Assembly: GCF_021347895.1 (NCBI RefSeq) | Contig: NC_067132.1 | Span: forward strand, 29,419,757 to 29,483,756 | Source of the DNA: Acanthochromis polyacanthus | Taxonomy: Eukaryota > Chordata > Actinopteri > Pomacentridae | Length of the DNA stretch: 64,000 nucleotides | Reading direction: 5' to 3' | Shown here: piece by piece, positions 45,233-58,039 of the stretch | How positions within the stretch are numbered: position 1 is the stretch's first letter | Layout of the letters: each line of letters starts with the position of its first letter | Notes under the pieces: generated by a model | Told to the model about the DNA's origin: nothing | Seen by the model: only the letters and a program-made list of their open reading frames with translations | The model's database searches: none | Made by a program: the position numbers and the translations under genes

Positions 45233-48200
45233 TTACAGCAGCCGGGGGTTCGTGTCCGAGTAGTCGTGTGGGTCTCCTTTGAAGGGCAGGTGTGGAGGGT
45301 GGTTGCAGATTCCCATCAGGAAGATGATGATGGTGCCGAAGGTCATCACCGGAGTCACCAGGAAGAGGCAGAGTCGGTCCACCGTCCGGGCGATGCCGCT
45401 CCAGTTGTCCTTCTCCTGGAAACACCAATCACACATTTGGTTTCACCAACTGAAGATTTACAGTCTGATAGGAGTCACAAACTTACAGAGACACCATCTG
45501 CAGTCGTTTGTGTTCAGATTTTGAAATGGAAAAAGTTACGTGAACCATTGCAACTGATGTAAAAAGTTAGTTTGGAACATTGGGATTAATGAGAAGAAGA
45601 AAAAGAAGAAGAAGCCTCACACATTACATTGGGTTCAAATAACAAAAAAAATGCAAAAGTGTCAAAACCGCAGTTCCTCAAATGTCCACTAGAGGCTGCG
45701 TCTAAAAGTGAGTCAATCCCCATAAACCTCCATGTGAAAATGTCCAACTTTACAGCACAAATAACTAAGTTTACAGCATAGAACATGAAATGTTTTGGTT
45801 CCTGTGGCTAATAACCACATTCGTGACAACTGTACGAGGGATGAATTTTTATATAACTCCCCAACTTCAGACTTAGAATTTAATAAGGGTTCAAATCCTC
45901 TTCAGTAAACTTATGTCACTGAGGGTTCGTCCATTTTTAAATACACTCGGTGGAGCTAGCTAACAGAAAAACCAATGCAGTCTAATGCTAACAGCCCTAC
46001 AAAGGTTGTTATGTTCAGTTTTTGTTGAGGCTGTTAAAGAAAAGTGTGGACAAAATATCAGACCTCTCATGTCTAGAAGATGATTCTGGTATCAAATGTA
46101 GTTAAAAAATTAACCTTGAAAGTTTACCCAAAATACACTTATTAAAGGTTTTCTCTAGTAAATTAATTAAAAACCACACCCAGAGTATCAATGCTTGTTG
46201 CTATGTCAAAGACATTAACAGTTTTACAATTGAAACTAGAATATATCCCATAATACTGATACTCAAAGTTGCTTATAGGAAAGATTGTGCTAAACGAAAA
46301 CAAGGTTTTGGTTGTAGATTGCAACACTTTGAGTGAATGTAAACTTTGTTGCAGTTCCTCAAATGTCCACTAGAGGCTGCATCTAAAAGTGAGTAAGTTC
46401 CCATAGACCTTCATGTTAAAATGTGCAACTTTACAACAGAAATAAACACATTTACAGTCTGGTACATTGAAACACTTTTGGTTTCTGCAGCTAATTTCTA
46501 CATCCATGACAACTGTAAGAGGGTTGAATTTTTATATAACAATTTAAAATGTTTCAAAAACTACTACCTGTGGGTGACATCACTGAGGGTTTATGTACAG
46601 TCAGTGGATCGAGCCACAGAAAAATTGATACAGACTAATACTAACAGCCCTACAAAGGTTATTAAGCTCAGTTTTTGTTGAGGCAAAGTGCATCGCTTTG
46701 GCCAAAGTGTACTTCAAACCTCTACTTTTCCTCAACATGGCTACAATTTAAACTTAGCGTTGTGTGTTTTGTTATTAAAAAGAAGAAATCACACCAAATA
46801 CGATGTCTTCTACTGATATCTATTTATTCTTTTCTCACCTCGTTGTAGTCGTTCTTGTTGCGCATGTGTTTGATGATGTAGTTCGCTCCGTCCACAGCCG
46901 GTTTGATCTCGGCGTATAGTTGGTCCGTCACTCCTCCGTCCTCCTGCGGCTTCACCACTACACCAAAAAAATTAAATAAAAAATCGCAGTGACTGGACTG
47001 ATTTTATTTTATTTTTTTACCATTTTCAGATTTAAGATCTGTGTTCGTACCTGCAGCGTGGGTGGTCCTGGTCGTCAGTCCGTGCCTCTGCGACTGCTTC
47101 TCGAACATCAGCTCGCTGCGGGACTTGACGCTGTAGTATTCCTCCGCCGAGGCGATGTAGCCCACCGAGCTGGATCGCCGTGGCAACGCTCCGTCCCAGT
47201 ATGGCTCCGCCTCCGCGGGGCGGGACATGCGCAGGATCCGAGGAAGACGCTCGAGGAAAAACTGCAAAGAGACAAAAAATGAAAGTAAATATATCTGGTA
47301 CTCAATGCAGAATCAGATGAGTTTGTTGCTGTGCAAAAACTTTATAATTTCAGTTACAGGTCGTTCAGGGAAGCAGAGGTGGGTGGAAATTTTGTGCATT
47401 GCTTATTTTGGGGGGATCGATACCACCACTGCTACCACCATCGATACCACCACAGCTACCACCATCGATACCACCACTACTACCACCACTGCTACCACCA
47501 TCGATACCATCACTGCTACCACCATTGCTACCACCATCGATACCACCACTGCTACCACCATCGATACCACCACAGCTACCACCACTGCTACCACCATCGA
47601 TACCACCACAGCTACCACCACTGCTACCACCATCGATACCACCACTGCTACCACCATCGATACCACCACTGCTACCACCATCGATACCACCACTGCTACC
47701 ACCATCGATACCACCACAGCTACCGCCATCGATACCACCACTGCTACCACCATCGATACCACCACTGCTACCACCATCGATACCACCACCATCGATACCA
47801 CCACTACTACCACCATCGATACCACCACTGCTACCACCATCGATACCACCACTGCTACCACCATCGATACCACCACAGCTACCACCATCGATACCACCAC
47901 CATCGATACCACCACTACTACCACCATCGATACCACCACAGCTACCACCATCGATACCACCACTACTACCACCACTGCTACCACCATCGATACCACCACT
48001 ACTACCACCACTGCTACCACCATCGATACCACCACAGCTACCACCACTGCTACCACCATCGATACCACCACAGCTACCACCACTGCTACCACCATCGATA
48101 CCACCACTGCTACCACCATCGATACCACCACTGCTACCACCATCGATACCACCACTGCTACCACCATCGATACCACCACAGCTACCGCCATCGATACCAC

Positions 48201-51200
48201 CACTGCTACCACCATCGATACCACCACTGCTACCACCATCGATACCACCACCATCGATACCACCACTACTACCACCATCGATACCACCACTGCTACCACC
48301 ATCGATACCACCACTGCTACCACCATCGATACCACCACAGCTACCACCATCGATACCACCACCATCGATACCACCACTACTACCACCATCGATACCACCA
48401 CAGCTACCACCATCGATATCACCACTGCTACCACCATCGATATCACCACAGCTACCACCATCGATACCATCACAACTACTACAGCTACTTCTGTGGATTG
48501 TATTAGTGGCAGCACAGTTACCTTCTTAGCTTAAACAACATTAGATCCAGAGGTCAAATCAGAATGAAATCAGGTCAAAATCTCAGCACAGAAAACTAGA
48601 CAGACTTTTAGAATCATCAACTTAAACCTGGAAAACACAGACAAGCTGAAGTTAAAACTGCAAATATCAGTCTGATTAGTAAATAATGCTATGGTGTGTG
48701 TTGTTACCTTCTTGGTCCACTCAGACATGACGTGTGTGCTCGGCGTCCTGAAGTGCAGGTTGAGGACGACCACGCAGTTCAACACAACCACCGTAACCAG
48801 CACCATGATGAACATCAAGTACCTGGGAAATGCACACAGATCAGTAAAAAGCAGTCGTAGTAGTTCTCAAACAGAATCACCACCATTATTGTGATGAAAC
48901 GTCCAGTCTGAAGTAGTCCTAGCGACCGAAACACGGCTGTGCAATTCTAGGCTTCAAACTCTCTTCTGACGTCGACTAACGGCTGATGTTTCCAGATGTG
49001 GCTGTGAGTTTGCGCGTGATATTTCGTGTTACGTACTTGACAATGAGCGGAACCGACATGGACGTTTCCGGCAGCCGTTGAGAAATCAGCAGCAGGAAGA
49101 CGGACTGAGCCAGTAGAACCGAGATGGACAGAGTCATCTTCTCACCACCTGGACACAAACCAACCAGTTCACAAACCTCTGACTGGACTCATCGTTTCAG
49201 AAATGCCAAATATTTGCTTGATTCCAGGATTTCAAATGTGAGGTTTTTAGATCTTTATTGTCTTAAATTTAGGGCTGCAACTAACGACGCGTTGACTAAT
49301 CGTCTGAGCACGATACGTCATCAAAAGCGGAAGTGAGGGCGCAATGCAACAGAAATCACCGTCCGACCGGAGCGCGGAACACGGACAGACGTCGGCGCCG
49401 CATCGTGCATACATAATATATGCACGATTCAGCGTCGATGTCCGATTCAGACGATTCGTCGACGCGTCGTTAGGTGCAGCCCTACTTAAATTATGTCATA
49501 CTCAAGTTCGTTGCATTTTGGCTGTTGGCCAAAGCAAAAACAATATATTTCACTATTACTACCATCACCACCTCCACTACTATTAAACCAGTTTCCATAT
49601 GAAGCTGGAACCCCTATAGGATGCAGAGATGTAGCTTTGTTGTGTTCAAGCTGTAACGACAATCAAATTCTGATAATTCAGGGGTTAAATCGACGCTGAC
49701 TGACTGTCGGCGGGCAGGTAGTAGACGAGACAAGCCAGGAAGGAGATGAGCACGCAGGGGATGATGATGTTGACGATGTAGAAGAGAGGTTTGCGCTTGA
49801 TGATCAGGTAGAAGGTGATGTCCTGGTGCTTGTTGCTCTCCATGGGAATGTGCTTGTAGGTGTTTCTCTTGGCCGGACGGTGGATGATCTCCCACTCGCC
49901 GTTCTCTGCAGACGAAGCGAGAAACAGAAGATAGCGTTTATACATTCTGTCATCACTAAAACTGGGGGATTTTAACAACCCGAGAAGCTGTTTCTGCTCT
50001 AAAAGTTTCAATTTCTTCTCAAGGATTTGAAAAACTGACACTAGTTTGCAATAAAATGTAATATTAGATGGAATATTTTGACTGAGCATGCAACTTTTAA
50101 TTTTCCAGGCATAATATTTAAATTTCATGTGTGATATTACTTAATAAGTATAATTGCCAGCATTACTTAGCTCATTTATTATTATTTTAAATCATATATT
50201 GTACTTATATTTGATGGCTTTTCTACTCTGCACTGCATTTTTTATTTCATTTTATGCTTTTCTGAGCAAAATCCGGCAAAACAATTTGTCTGAATTACTA
50301 AAGTTTTACCTATTCTTATGAATATTTTATAACATTATGATATTCATGTGCAATATTTAGATTAAATGTGCAATATTTCACTTTTATGCACAGTTAGTCA
50401 ATGTAACTATGTATCTTCATTAATTCATTTTATCTTCTATAGAGTCAGAGCTACAACAAGTGACCGTTTTTCCTCTAAAATCGAGTAAAATTTTAATAAA
50501 ATTTAGCGAAACGCCTCAAAAAGTAAACAAACTAAGAAGAAAACATTGACAGAAAATATGCAGTATGGACCTTTTTGGTGCTTTTTCATTACTTTAACAC
50601 ACACAAAAATAAGGAAAAGTTATTTTTGCAGCAGTTTGTACTGTTTTGAGCACCAAAATGCTTCGTTTAATGGTAAGAAAAATGTTCTTTTAGCAGAACA
50701 TTATGACGTCACAGTGGATATTTGACGTTTCAGGTATGAAAATGAAGTTTATTCATCAATTTATCCCTCAATTTATCCCTGTGTTAAAGCTTCTCATCAA
50801 CAGATATTCATTATGGGCACAACAGATAAAGCGAGAATGCAGAAACGAACATGAGGAAACACAAATTGTGCAAAAGATGAGCAGGAAGAGGAAGTTACCG
50901 GTGAAGCCGGCAGGGTCGATGATGATCCACTCCACCGTCGCGCCTTCATCTTCCTTCAGCAGCATCCGGATCTCTTTGGCGTTGTAGGTCAGAGAGCTGC
51001 AGGAAAATGGGTTTTAAATGAATCTGAGAAGGCTTCAGGGGGAGAACGTCGAGGTATTTGCTTAAAAACACATGACAAGCTGTTTTTGTGGTATCTGCAG
51101 TCATTTAAAAAAATGTGTTTTTTAGTCGTGACAACTTCATGTGACGATCTGATGAAGGTATGAGAGTCTCAGAAATGATGAATTCCATTAGAAAGTGCAA

Positions 51201-54200
51201 AAAAAAGAAAGGCCTGCAAGTCTAAAATTATCCATAGTATGAAGGTAAAACTTTTCATGGATTCATTAAATATATTAAAGTTACCATACAGGAAAAAAAC
51301 AGCTGATTCTGAAGAAGTCAGGTGGAGAAACTGGCTGGTTTTTCATAGAACTACTGAACTACAACCCAAATCAGAGCAATAATCCAGTAAAACACCGTTT
51401 AAATTTGTGTGTTTTGATGCACGGTAAACTTGCGTGAATTTGAGCGTGCAGTTCTGCCAGTCGAAGGGGAAGTAGTTGACGTTGATGGAGCAGGACGAGC
51501 GGAAGATGGCGGGGGGCAACCAGTAGCAGAGACCATCGGGAAACACCAGTACGTTACTGTAGTAGGCCACCTGGAACTGGGCGTCGTTACTGGGAAAAAA
51601 ATCACCGCTTTGATCCAGATTATCGCCAAAGTAGAAACACATCAGGAGCAGTAAGAGGCTTTAAACTCGAAAGAAACTCCAAATCGAGGTGTTTGGTGAT
51701 TATCTCTTTAAGAATACAGAATTTATCAGAACGATCTTGAATCGTTCTGCTTGACCATCTCTGATTTATTCAGACTTTTAAGAACTCTTTTCATGGTAAC
51801 ACCAGCGATTTCTTCAACCAGCACGGCCTACATGTTAACTGTACGTTCGTTTGCACATTAGTTTCCTAACTTTTATTTAAATGGCAACATGTGTGAACTG
51901 GAAACTTTGAATTTCCCCGAGAGGATAAATAATCTATCTATCTGGAAAAAATCAAGAGTTTGTGGGAAACACACGTCAAACTTTAAGGAAATCCGTGAAG
52001 ATATCGGGTATTGCACTTTGGAGTAATAAAGGAGGGTGTCATCTGCGTAAAATATTATTCACTGATGGTAAATTAAAAAAATCAAACAAACAAAAAAAAT
52101 TACAAAAAATGGAATAAATTTGAACCTAGAAGTCTTAAACAATGGATAGACATCAGGGCTCCAGACTAACTTTTTTCCTAGGAGCACAGTGCCCCCTAAC
52201 TTAGAATTTTAGCAGCACAACCAGAAAATTTAGGGGTGCACACCAATATCGACTTGCAAAGTAATTATTCACATTTCCTCTCATTTTCACTGTATAAATA
52301 CTTGCACAATAAATGCAGAAACTATGTTTTCAATTCACAATTTAGTGTGCAGCAGTTGACAAAACATAACAAGAAAAGCACTCAGAGAGCACAGTACTCC
52401 ACCAGTACTCCAGTTGATGAAATCTGTACTAAAAAAGACCTTGTGCTGAGTACAGGCATGTGTTATGCATGTTCACATTATGTATTTATACTGAATCACG
52501 TGTAAATTAGTCTTATAAATGTCTGTTGATCTGTTCATCAATTTTGGCAAGCCTTTGTTTTGCTGGTGCTAAAATAACCATTTCCTAAAGGCTTTTATTT
52601 TGAATGCATATTTTTAATGCTACGGGCTTTTATTTTGTGACCATTTCAGCGGCACAGGAAGTGTTTCTTGAGGAAGAGGTTTCTTGACATGACGAAGACG
52701 CTGCAGAAAAGTCTGAAAATCCACGTAAAGATGAAAGAAAACGGTTCCACTGTTGCTGTCTAGCAAAAGATGTGTCTAAACTTAGAAGCAGCTGGAATGG
52801 AGACAAGAAAGGAGCGTTCAGCCTTATTTTGTGTTCAAAATAAGGCTGAACGTAAATGAAGGCTTTGTGAAACAGCAGGAGCTTCACCGTCATTCGCCCC
52901 CCGCTCTCACACACATTGGCCCGCCTTCTTCTTTTGGAGTTAATGTCGGTTAAACCAACTCATTTACGCATTACTGTCTGCTGGGCTGAAGTGTGGAGCA
53001 GAAGTTTGTCAGCAACAAAAAATACTCAATAGTAATTTTTAAAAATCAGCAAATTTACTGGTCGCACATGCGCGAGTAGATGAAAAATTTACTCACACTC
53101 GCTCAAATTTTGGTCACAAAATGCGACCATTTAGTCCCAGTCTGGAGCCCTGGACATAGTGAGAGAGAGAGAGAGATGTGTGATGGAAATTATCTTTTCT
53201 TTTTGCTAAATTTTCTCGCTAAGATCAAGAGGAGAGGAAGACATGGAGCTTACTGTGACTGTTTAACTGGTTTCCTTTTCTAATATTTCCTGCTTTTGAA
53301 CCATCCTTTATTTCTTTTAAAAACTGGTTTTACATTTTCCAACATTGTGTGAGTTTTTATTCACCAAACAGTGCTTTTATTGTAGCCTAGCCGCGCTAGA
53401 CCCAGCTCTTAAGACACAAGGGTCTAGGAACGCTCGACAGGGAGGGAGGCGGGCTAAAAGGTTGTCTTTCAAATCCCTCTGCAGCAGTTGGGTAGGTATA
53501 CAACCAATCAGCACAACGAATAGGCTGACGGAGTTCCTAGAGCGCCGGCGGATTGTGGCTAAGTCCCATTAGCTTCCCAACCAGCGGAGCCAACTGGTAA
53601 ATTAAGGATTTGCCATATCCCGTCGGCATAAGTCCAAATACGTCTTTCTTCTCAATGAAACACTTCAGTGCCGTCCTTTGTTTGTCTTTCAAGTTGAATT
53701 TTAGCTTCAAATCTTTAAGGGCTGTGGCCAAAGCCGAGTCGAAAGATAACTGTTTATTGTGCGCCGGTTGTTTCTGTCAGAATCGTCGCGCCTCTGTCGT
53801 CACTTAGCTACGCCCGCCTTCTGACTCTACACTTCATGGTGATTGGTCCGGCCAGTTTTAGGAGCATCCAACCTCGAGCTTTATGGAGGGTAACTAGACC
53901 CACCCTGGCAGAGAATTAAATTCGTTGCCGTGGGTTGTCTAGGCTACTTTTATTCGTCTTTCAAAACCTGACGATTTTAGGAGTTTTTGTCTTGTTTTGC
54001 TGCCTTGTGAATCTCTTTTTACCTCCGATTTAAAAGGTTTCTCTATAAATAAAGTGACACTATTCACTCTCACATAAAAAATGTATATCTATCTGGAAAA
54101 AGTCAAGAGTTTCTGGAAAACGCATGTCAAATTTTTAGGAAATCTGTGGAAAATACCAGGATATTGCACTTTGGTGAACTAAAGGAGGGTATCATCTGCA

Positions 54201-57200
54201 TAAAATATTACTCACTGCTGGTAAAATAACTTAAAACAAAAAATGGTATAAATTTGAACCAAGAAGTCTTAAACAATGGATAAACAAAGAGTCGTACTTG
54301 TTTTCCAGCACTATCTCTGGCAGCCACAGCATGGTGGTGGGCAGACGAAGCGCCTCGATGCCGTCGAACTCCGTCGAATTCCACGATAATCTGTAGTCAA
54401 TCCACGTCTGTCGCAGCACAGACAGACTTTAGAAACAAATAACTGCAAAAACTTCAAATAAAAATGTAAAAAAAGACTTTTACTTACGTGATCTATCCAA
54501 ACGTTCGTCAGCAGCGTCTCATCAACTTCTTTCTGCAAGCAAATTGGAAGATTTAATGAAGACTTTAGCTCATTTTTGAATCATTTGAGAACGTCACAGA
54601 AGCCTGGATGTGTCTGGAGCTTCATTTTATTTTATCTTTAAGCTAAAACTCCATATTTGTACCAGAGAGATGAGGTTGGAGAGCGTGAGGGCGAGGTAGA
54701 CGTCCACGGCATCCTGCTGCCTCTCCACCGGTCGCAGCTCTTTGTTGTAGCCCTTCTCTTTCATCAGGTAGTTGATCAGACGCTCCTCCTCGTTCCTGCA
54801 CCAGCACGCTGCAAACGCAATTTAAGTTACATTTTAACCAATTCAACATACAGAAGAGATCCAAAAAGCTCAGATTTGAGTATTTAGGAACAATAATTAC
54901 CCCCAAAATGTGCAAATTAACCTTGAACGGTGCCAAAAAGTTGTTGCTGGGCCCCTTTTACCCTCCATTATAGAGATAATAAGATGGTTGAAATAAGAAA
55001 CGGCAACAATTTTGCTAATTAGTTAAACATTTTAAGTCAAAAATGCCCCAAATCTGCTTGAACCAGCTTTAAAATGTGACATTTTTATTTTATCAAATTT
55101 TGACTGCTTTTTGGACAAAAACTGAAAGCAGAACATGATAATATGCTAGACAATCTTTGATTCCGCAGGCTAAAATCCTTGATTCCGCGGGCTAAAATCC
55201 TTGATTATGTGGGCTAAAATCCTTGATTCCGCGGACTAAAATCCTTGATTATGTGGGCTAAAATCCTTGATTCAGCGGGCTAAAATCCTTGATTCAGCGG
55301 GCTAAAATCCTTGATTCCGCGGGCTAAAATCCTTGATTATGTGGGCTAAATTCCTTGATTCAGCGGGCTAAAATCCTTGATTCCGCGGACTAAAATCCTT
55401 GATTATGTGGGCTAAAATCCTTGATTCAGCGGGCTAAAATCCTTGATTCCGCGGACTAAAATCCTTGATTATGTGGGCTAAAATCCTTGATTCAGCGGGC
55501 TAAAATCCTTGATTATGTGGGCTAAAATCCTTGATTATGTGGGCTAAATTCCTTGATTCAGCGGGCTAAAATCCTTGATTCCGCGGACTAAAATCCTTGA
55601 TTATGTGGGCTAAATTCCTTGATTCAGCGGGCTAAAATCCTTGATTCCGCGGACTAAAATCCTTGATTATGTGGGCTAAAATCCTTGATTCAGCGGGCTA
55701 AAATCCTTGATTCCGCGGACTAAAATCCTTGATTATGTGGGCTAAAATCCTTGATTCCGCGGACTAAAATCCTTGATTATGTGGGCTAAAATCCTTGATT
55801 CAGCGGGCTAAAATCCTTGATTCCGCGGACTAAAATCCTTGATTATGTGGGCTAAAATCCTTGATTCAGCGGGCTAAAATCCTTGATTATGTGGGCTAAA
55901 ATCCTTGATTCAGCGGGCTAAAATCCTTAATTCAGCGGGCTAAAATCCTTGATTCGTCTCTGAGCGCTGTGGTCCGCATCAGCTCGTGCTTCCAGTGTGT
56001 GTGTGAATGCGTGAACTGATGACGTCAGGCAGGCCGTCACATAAAAACTCACAACTCCATTTATATCGGTTATAGTTTTCTCATTTTATGCGGAAATTGT
56101 GAAGTCAAGCGGGACCCGCATATTTCTCTTTTTTTTCGTGGAAATGTGAGATTCTTGTGGGAATTATGCGCTGTTTTGCGGGGATTATGCGGCCTTTTGG
56201 GAAATAATTGACCCCCACGTAATCAGCGGCATTTTTATGATTAATGCGGGAATTCATGCGATCGCATACTCGCGTTTTTCTGGAGGGTCTAATACGCAGT
56301 TTTTTTTTTGAAGTAGACGTCATTTATCATTTAAAATCTGTAAAATTCCGCTTTAAAAATAATGATAATCAGTTTTCAGGCCCTAATATACATAGCATTT
56401 CTTTCAAATAACATCACAGGTTTGTCAGATATTTTTTAGGGAATTTAACAACTTTTTGACTCTTTGTGTTTACTGTATATAAATGAACAGTAAACAAAGA
56501 CTTCTCTGGCATTCACTGAGGAAAACAAACCAGGAGTGTGTGAATGTTTTCATGCTGCTCAGGTTTCAGTTCATCGCAGCTGCTGCACAAAACCGGCCGA
56601 CGTTTAACCCCTGAACCGCCATGCTTGTTTTCATTTTACCTCCACTCGGCCACGAATTTCTGCTCTTTTTGGCTCTTCTACACATGTTTTTGACAAATAT
56701 TTTACATTTAAAGGACCAAAGTGGAGCTGCAACTGCTAATTTAACTCCCAGTTATCCTTTACATGCTGTATTTTTAGTTAATTTATCCATTTTTTCATAA
56801 CTATTTTGCATTTAAAGGACTAAAGTAGGGCTGTAACTACTAATTAACCACCAATTATCCTTTACATTCTGTATTTTTAAGTCGTTTACCATGTTTTTGA
56901 CAAGTATTTTACATTTAAAGGACTAAAATGGGGCTGGAAATATTAATTTCACTCATTTCCATTCTGCTTTATCAGCAAACTTAGCTCGTTTTTGACAGCT
57001 ACTTTTCATTTAAAAGACAAATATCTGCTCCAACTGCAAATTTCATTATCAATTACCTTAGACTTTCTATAATTTTTAGCTAATTAATCCAGTTTTTGAC
57101 AAGAATTTTATATTTAAAGAATTAAAGTGGGGCTGTCACTGCTTATTACATTATTATTTAACATTTATATTCTGTTCTTTTAAGCTGATTCATCCTTTTT

Positions 57201-57775
57201 TAACTGATTTCTCATTTAAATGACTAAAGTGAGACTCCAACTGTTAATTTTATTATCATTTATGCTTCACATTCTGTCATTTTTAACTAATTTGTCCTGC
57301 TTTTGACAACAAAATTTTATATAAAGGACTAATTTGGGGCTGCACCTGCTGATTTCACCAATGATTAATTAGAAAATTTATCATTTGGCCTCTAAAAAAA
57401 ATCCAGGTGACACATTTATACCGCTTATTTGGTCCAATTACTACAAAAAAGACTTGAAAAATTACTCAATATTTACATTTTCTTTAAAAGGAAGGATTTA
57501 AAGTGATGAATCGCTGATCAGAATTGTTGCTTTCTGCTTCCTGGAGTCCTGTTTCACGTGGGATTAAAGCAGGTTTTACAAGAAAAAGCTTTCTGAAAAT
57601 GAAGATAATACATTTACACTGATATTTCCAGTCAAATTTAGCATCAGAAAAGTCAGTTTAGGCCTCTGAGGAACCGTATGAATCTGAGTTTAACACATAA
57701 ACTTATAATTTTCTTACCCGATGACAGCAGAGTGAGCAGGAACGAGGCGACCAGTGCTGCCCGTTGAAGCTCCAT
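45233..57775 (-). CDS. chrnd: Nicotinic acetylcholine receptor subunit delta
   Basis: Twelve minus-strand exons: 57718-57775, 54663-54808, 54488-54532, 54298-54407, 51434-51589, 50899-50996, 49705-49905, 49037-49148, 48708-48822, 47051-47261, 46839-46957, 45233-45415. The sum is 1554 nt, 517 residues, the same length as the human delta subunit as I know it. Features are a signal peptide ([20 protein letters not shown]), NEEERL at the mature N-terminus, the Cys-loop with 13 residues between Cys153 and Cys167 (FPFDWQN inside), M1 about 244-266 ending YYLPADSGEK, M2 about 275-294 ([17 protein letters not shown]), M3 about 308-330, and a long M3-M4 loop with SRPAE and RSSSVGYI. M4 is near 473-494 ([13 protein letters not shown]), with tail PFKGDP. 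The M4 and tail sequence separates delta from gamma and epsilon. It forms the muscle endplate cation channel with alpha, beta and gamma/epsilon. Intron 5 uses a GC donor (GCAAGT). Confidence 0.95.
45630..46690. repeat. Tandem pair of dispersed repeat in chrnd intron 11
   Basis: 45,630-46,030 and 46,330-46,690 are direct copies. Both contain gttcctcaaatgtccactag, catgt-aaaatgt and, at the end, aacagccctacaaaggtt followed by cagtttttgttgaggc. They are related to 15,040-15,145. Confidence 0.7.
47412..48480. repeat. ACC-based minisatellite in chrnd intron 9
   Basis: About 1.07 kb of variant units such as accaccatcgat followed by accaccactgct, accaccacagct or accaccactact. The rare variant accgccatcgat occurs at about 47,721 and again exactly 462 bp later with the same downstream order, so the array contains a higher-order 462-bp duplication. 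All frames are open because the unit is built of triplets; the His/Tyr-, Pro-, Thr- and Val-rich ORFs are artefacts. Confidence 0.95.
49270..49484. mobile_element. hAT-type MITE in chrnd intron 7
   Basis: A 215-bp element with terminal repeats tagggctgcaactaacgacg and the near inverse cgtcgttaggtgcagcccta. An exact 8-bp target duplication CTTAAATT lies at 49262-49269 and 49485-49492, which is typical for hAT. It is internally GC-rich with further small palindromes and has no coding capacity. Confidence 0.93.
52154..53152. mobile_element. Non-autonomous hAT-like element, 999 bp
   Basis: Terminal repeats start cagggctccagact at the left and end with its inverse at the right. GACAT flanks both sides (52149-52153 and 53153-53157). 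Inside is a hairpin with 17-bp perfect arms (52815-52831 and 52836-52852). No transposase domain is visible. The five-base flank duplication is shorter than the usual eight, so the superfamily call is moderate. Confidence 0.7.
53382..53946. mobile_element. hAT-like element carrying a RecQ-helicase fragment
   Basis: A 565-bp element with ends gtagcctag and ctaggcta and an exact 8-bp target duplication CTTTTATT (53374-53381 and 53947-53954). The minus strand inside encodes a helicase-like piece, 53537-53731: [19 protein letters not shown] and, a few residues on, [17 protein letters not shown]. This is the Walker A region of RecQ-type helicases with its upstream segment. No later helicase motif is present, so this is a captured fragment rather than an enzyme gene. 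Confidence 0.75.
55150..55955. repeat. 22-bp minisatellite in chrnd intron 1
   Basis: About 36 direct copies of a 22-mer built as gggctaaaatccttgattcc with variable two-to-six-base centres (ccgcgg, cagcgg, tatgtg). The variants alternate in a repeated order, suggesting growth by blocks of two or three units. Confidence 0.95.
56690..57380. repeat. Degenerate tandem repeat of about 110-120 bp
   Basis: Some six copies share aaaggactaaagtggggctg, then a taattta...tatcctttacattctgt block and a ttttgacaa...catttaaagg block. It lies in chrnd intron 1, close to exon 1. Confidence 0.7.
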
Positions 57776-58039
57776 GGCCGACTGAAGTCCTTCTGCTCAT
57801 CGACCTTCTGCCAGAATCCCGAATGATCGACGGACGGCAGCTGCAGAAACACCGAGAGGAGAAAATAGAAAGCAGACGGCAGCACTGAGTCTGCCGGGAA
57901 ACACAAAGAGCCAGGAGGAGCCTCGCATACAGTGAGAACATCAACCTAATCTGCTGTAAGTCCAACAGGTTTGTCCCAGGGCGGTTTCATGTCGGTTACA
58001 CTTGGACATACGTTTTCAAAAATGTCTTTTTATCTCGCG

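Larger units (their letters stand above)
51932..54286. repeat. Direct repeats of about 210 bp in chrnd intron 4
   Basis: 51,932-52,152 and 54,084-54,286 are clear copies (atctggaaaa, caagagttt, ggatattgcactttgg-like, aaggaggg, agaagtcttaaacaatggat). The second copy runs up to exon 4; the first is interrupted by the hAT element at 52,154. Between them lie two hAT elements. Confidence 0.75.

Noticed and set aside
47227..48534. Several very long ORFs (370-435 codons) on both strands
   Set aside because: They are open only because of the triplet-built minisatellite; composition is pure repeat (Thr/Ile, Pro, His/Tyr or Val/Met), and they overlap a chrnd exon edge and intron.
49685..50128. ORF extending chrnd exon 7 upstream
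   Set aside because: The extension is intron; the exon boundary at 49905 (acceptor TCTGCAG) and the protein alignment to delta subunits define the real exon.
53537..53731. A small RecQ helicase gene
   Set aside because: Only the Walker A region is present, bounded by transposon ends; no later helicase motifs or exons.
55150..55955. Regular direct repeats resembling a CRISPR array
   Set aside because: No unique spacers; units are contiguous 22-mers in a vertebrate intron.
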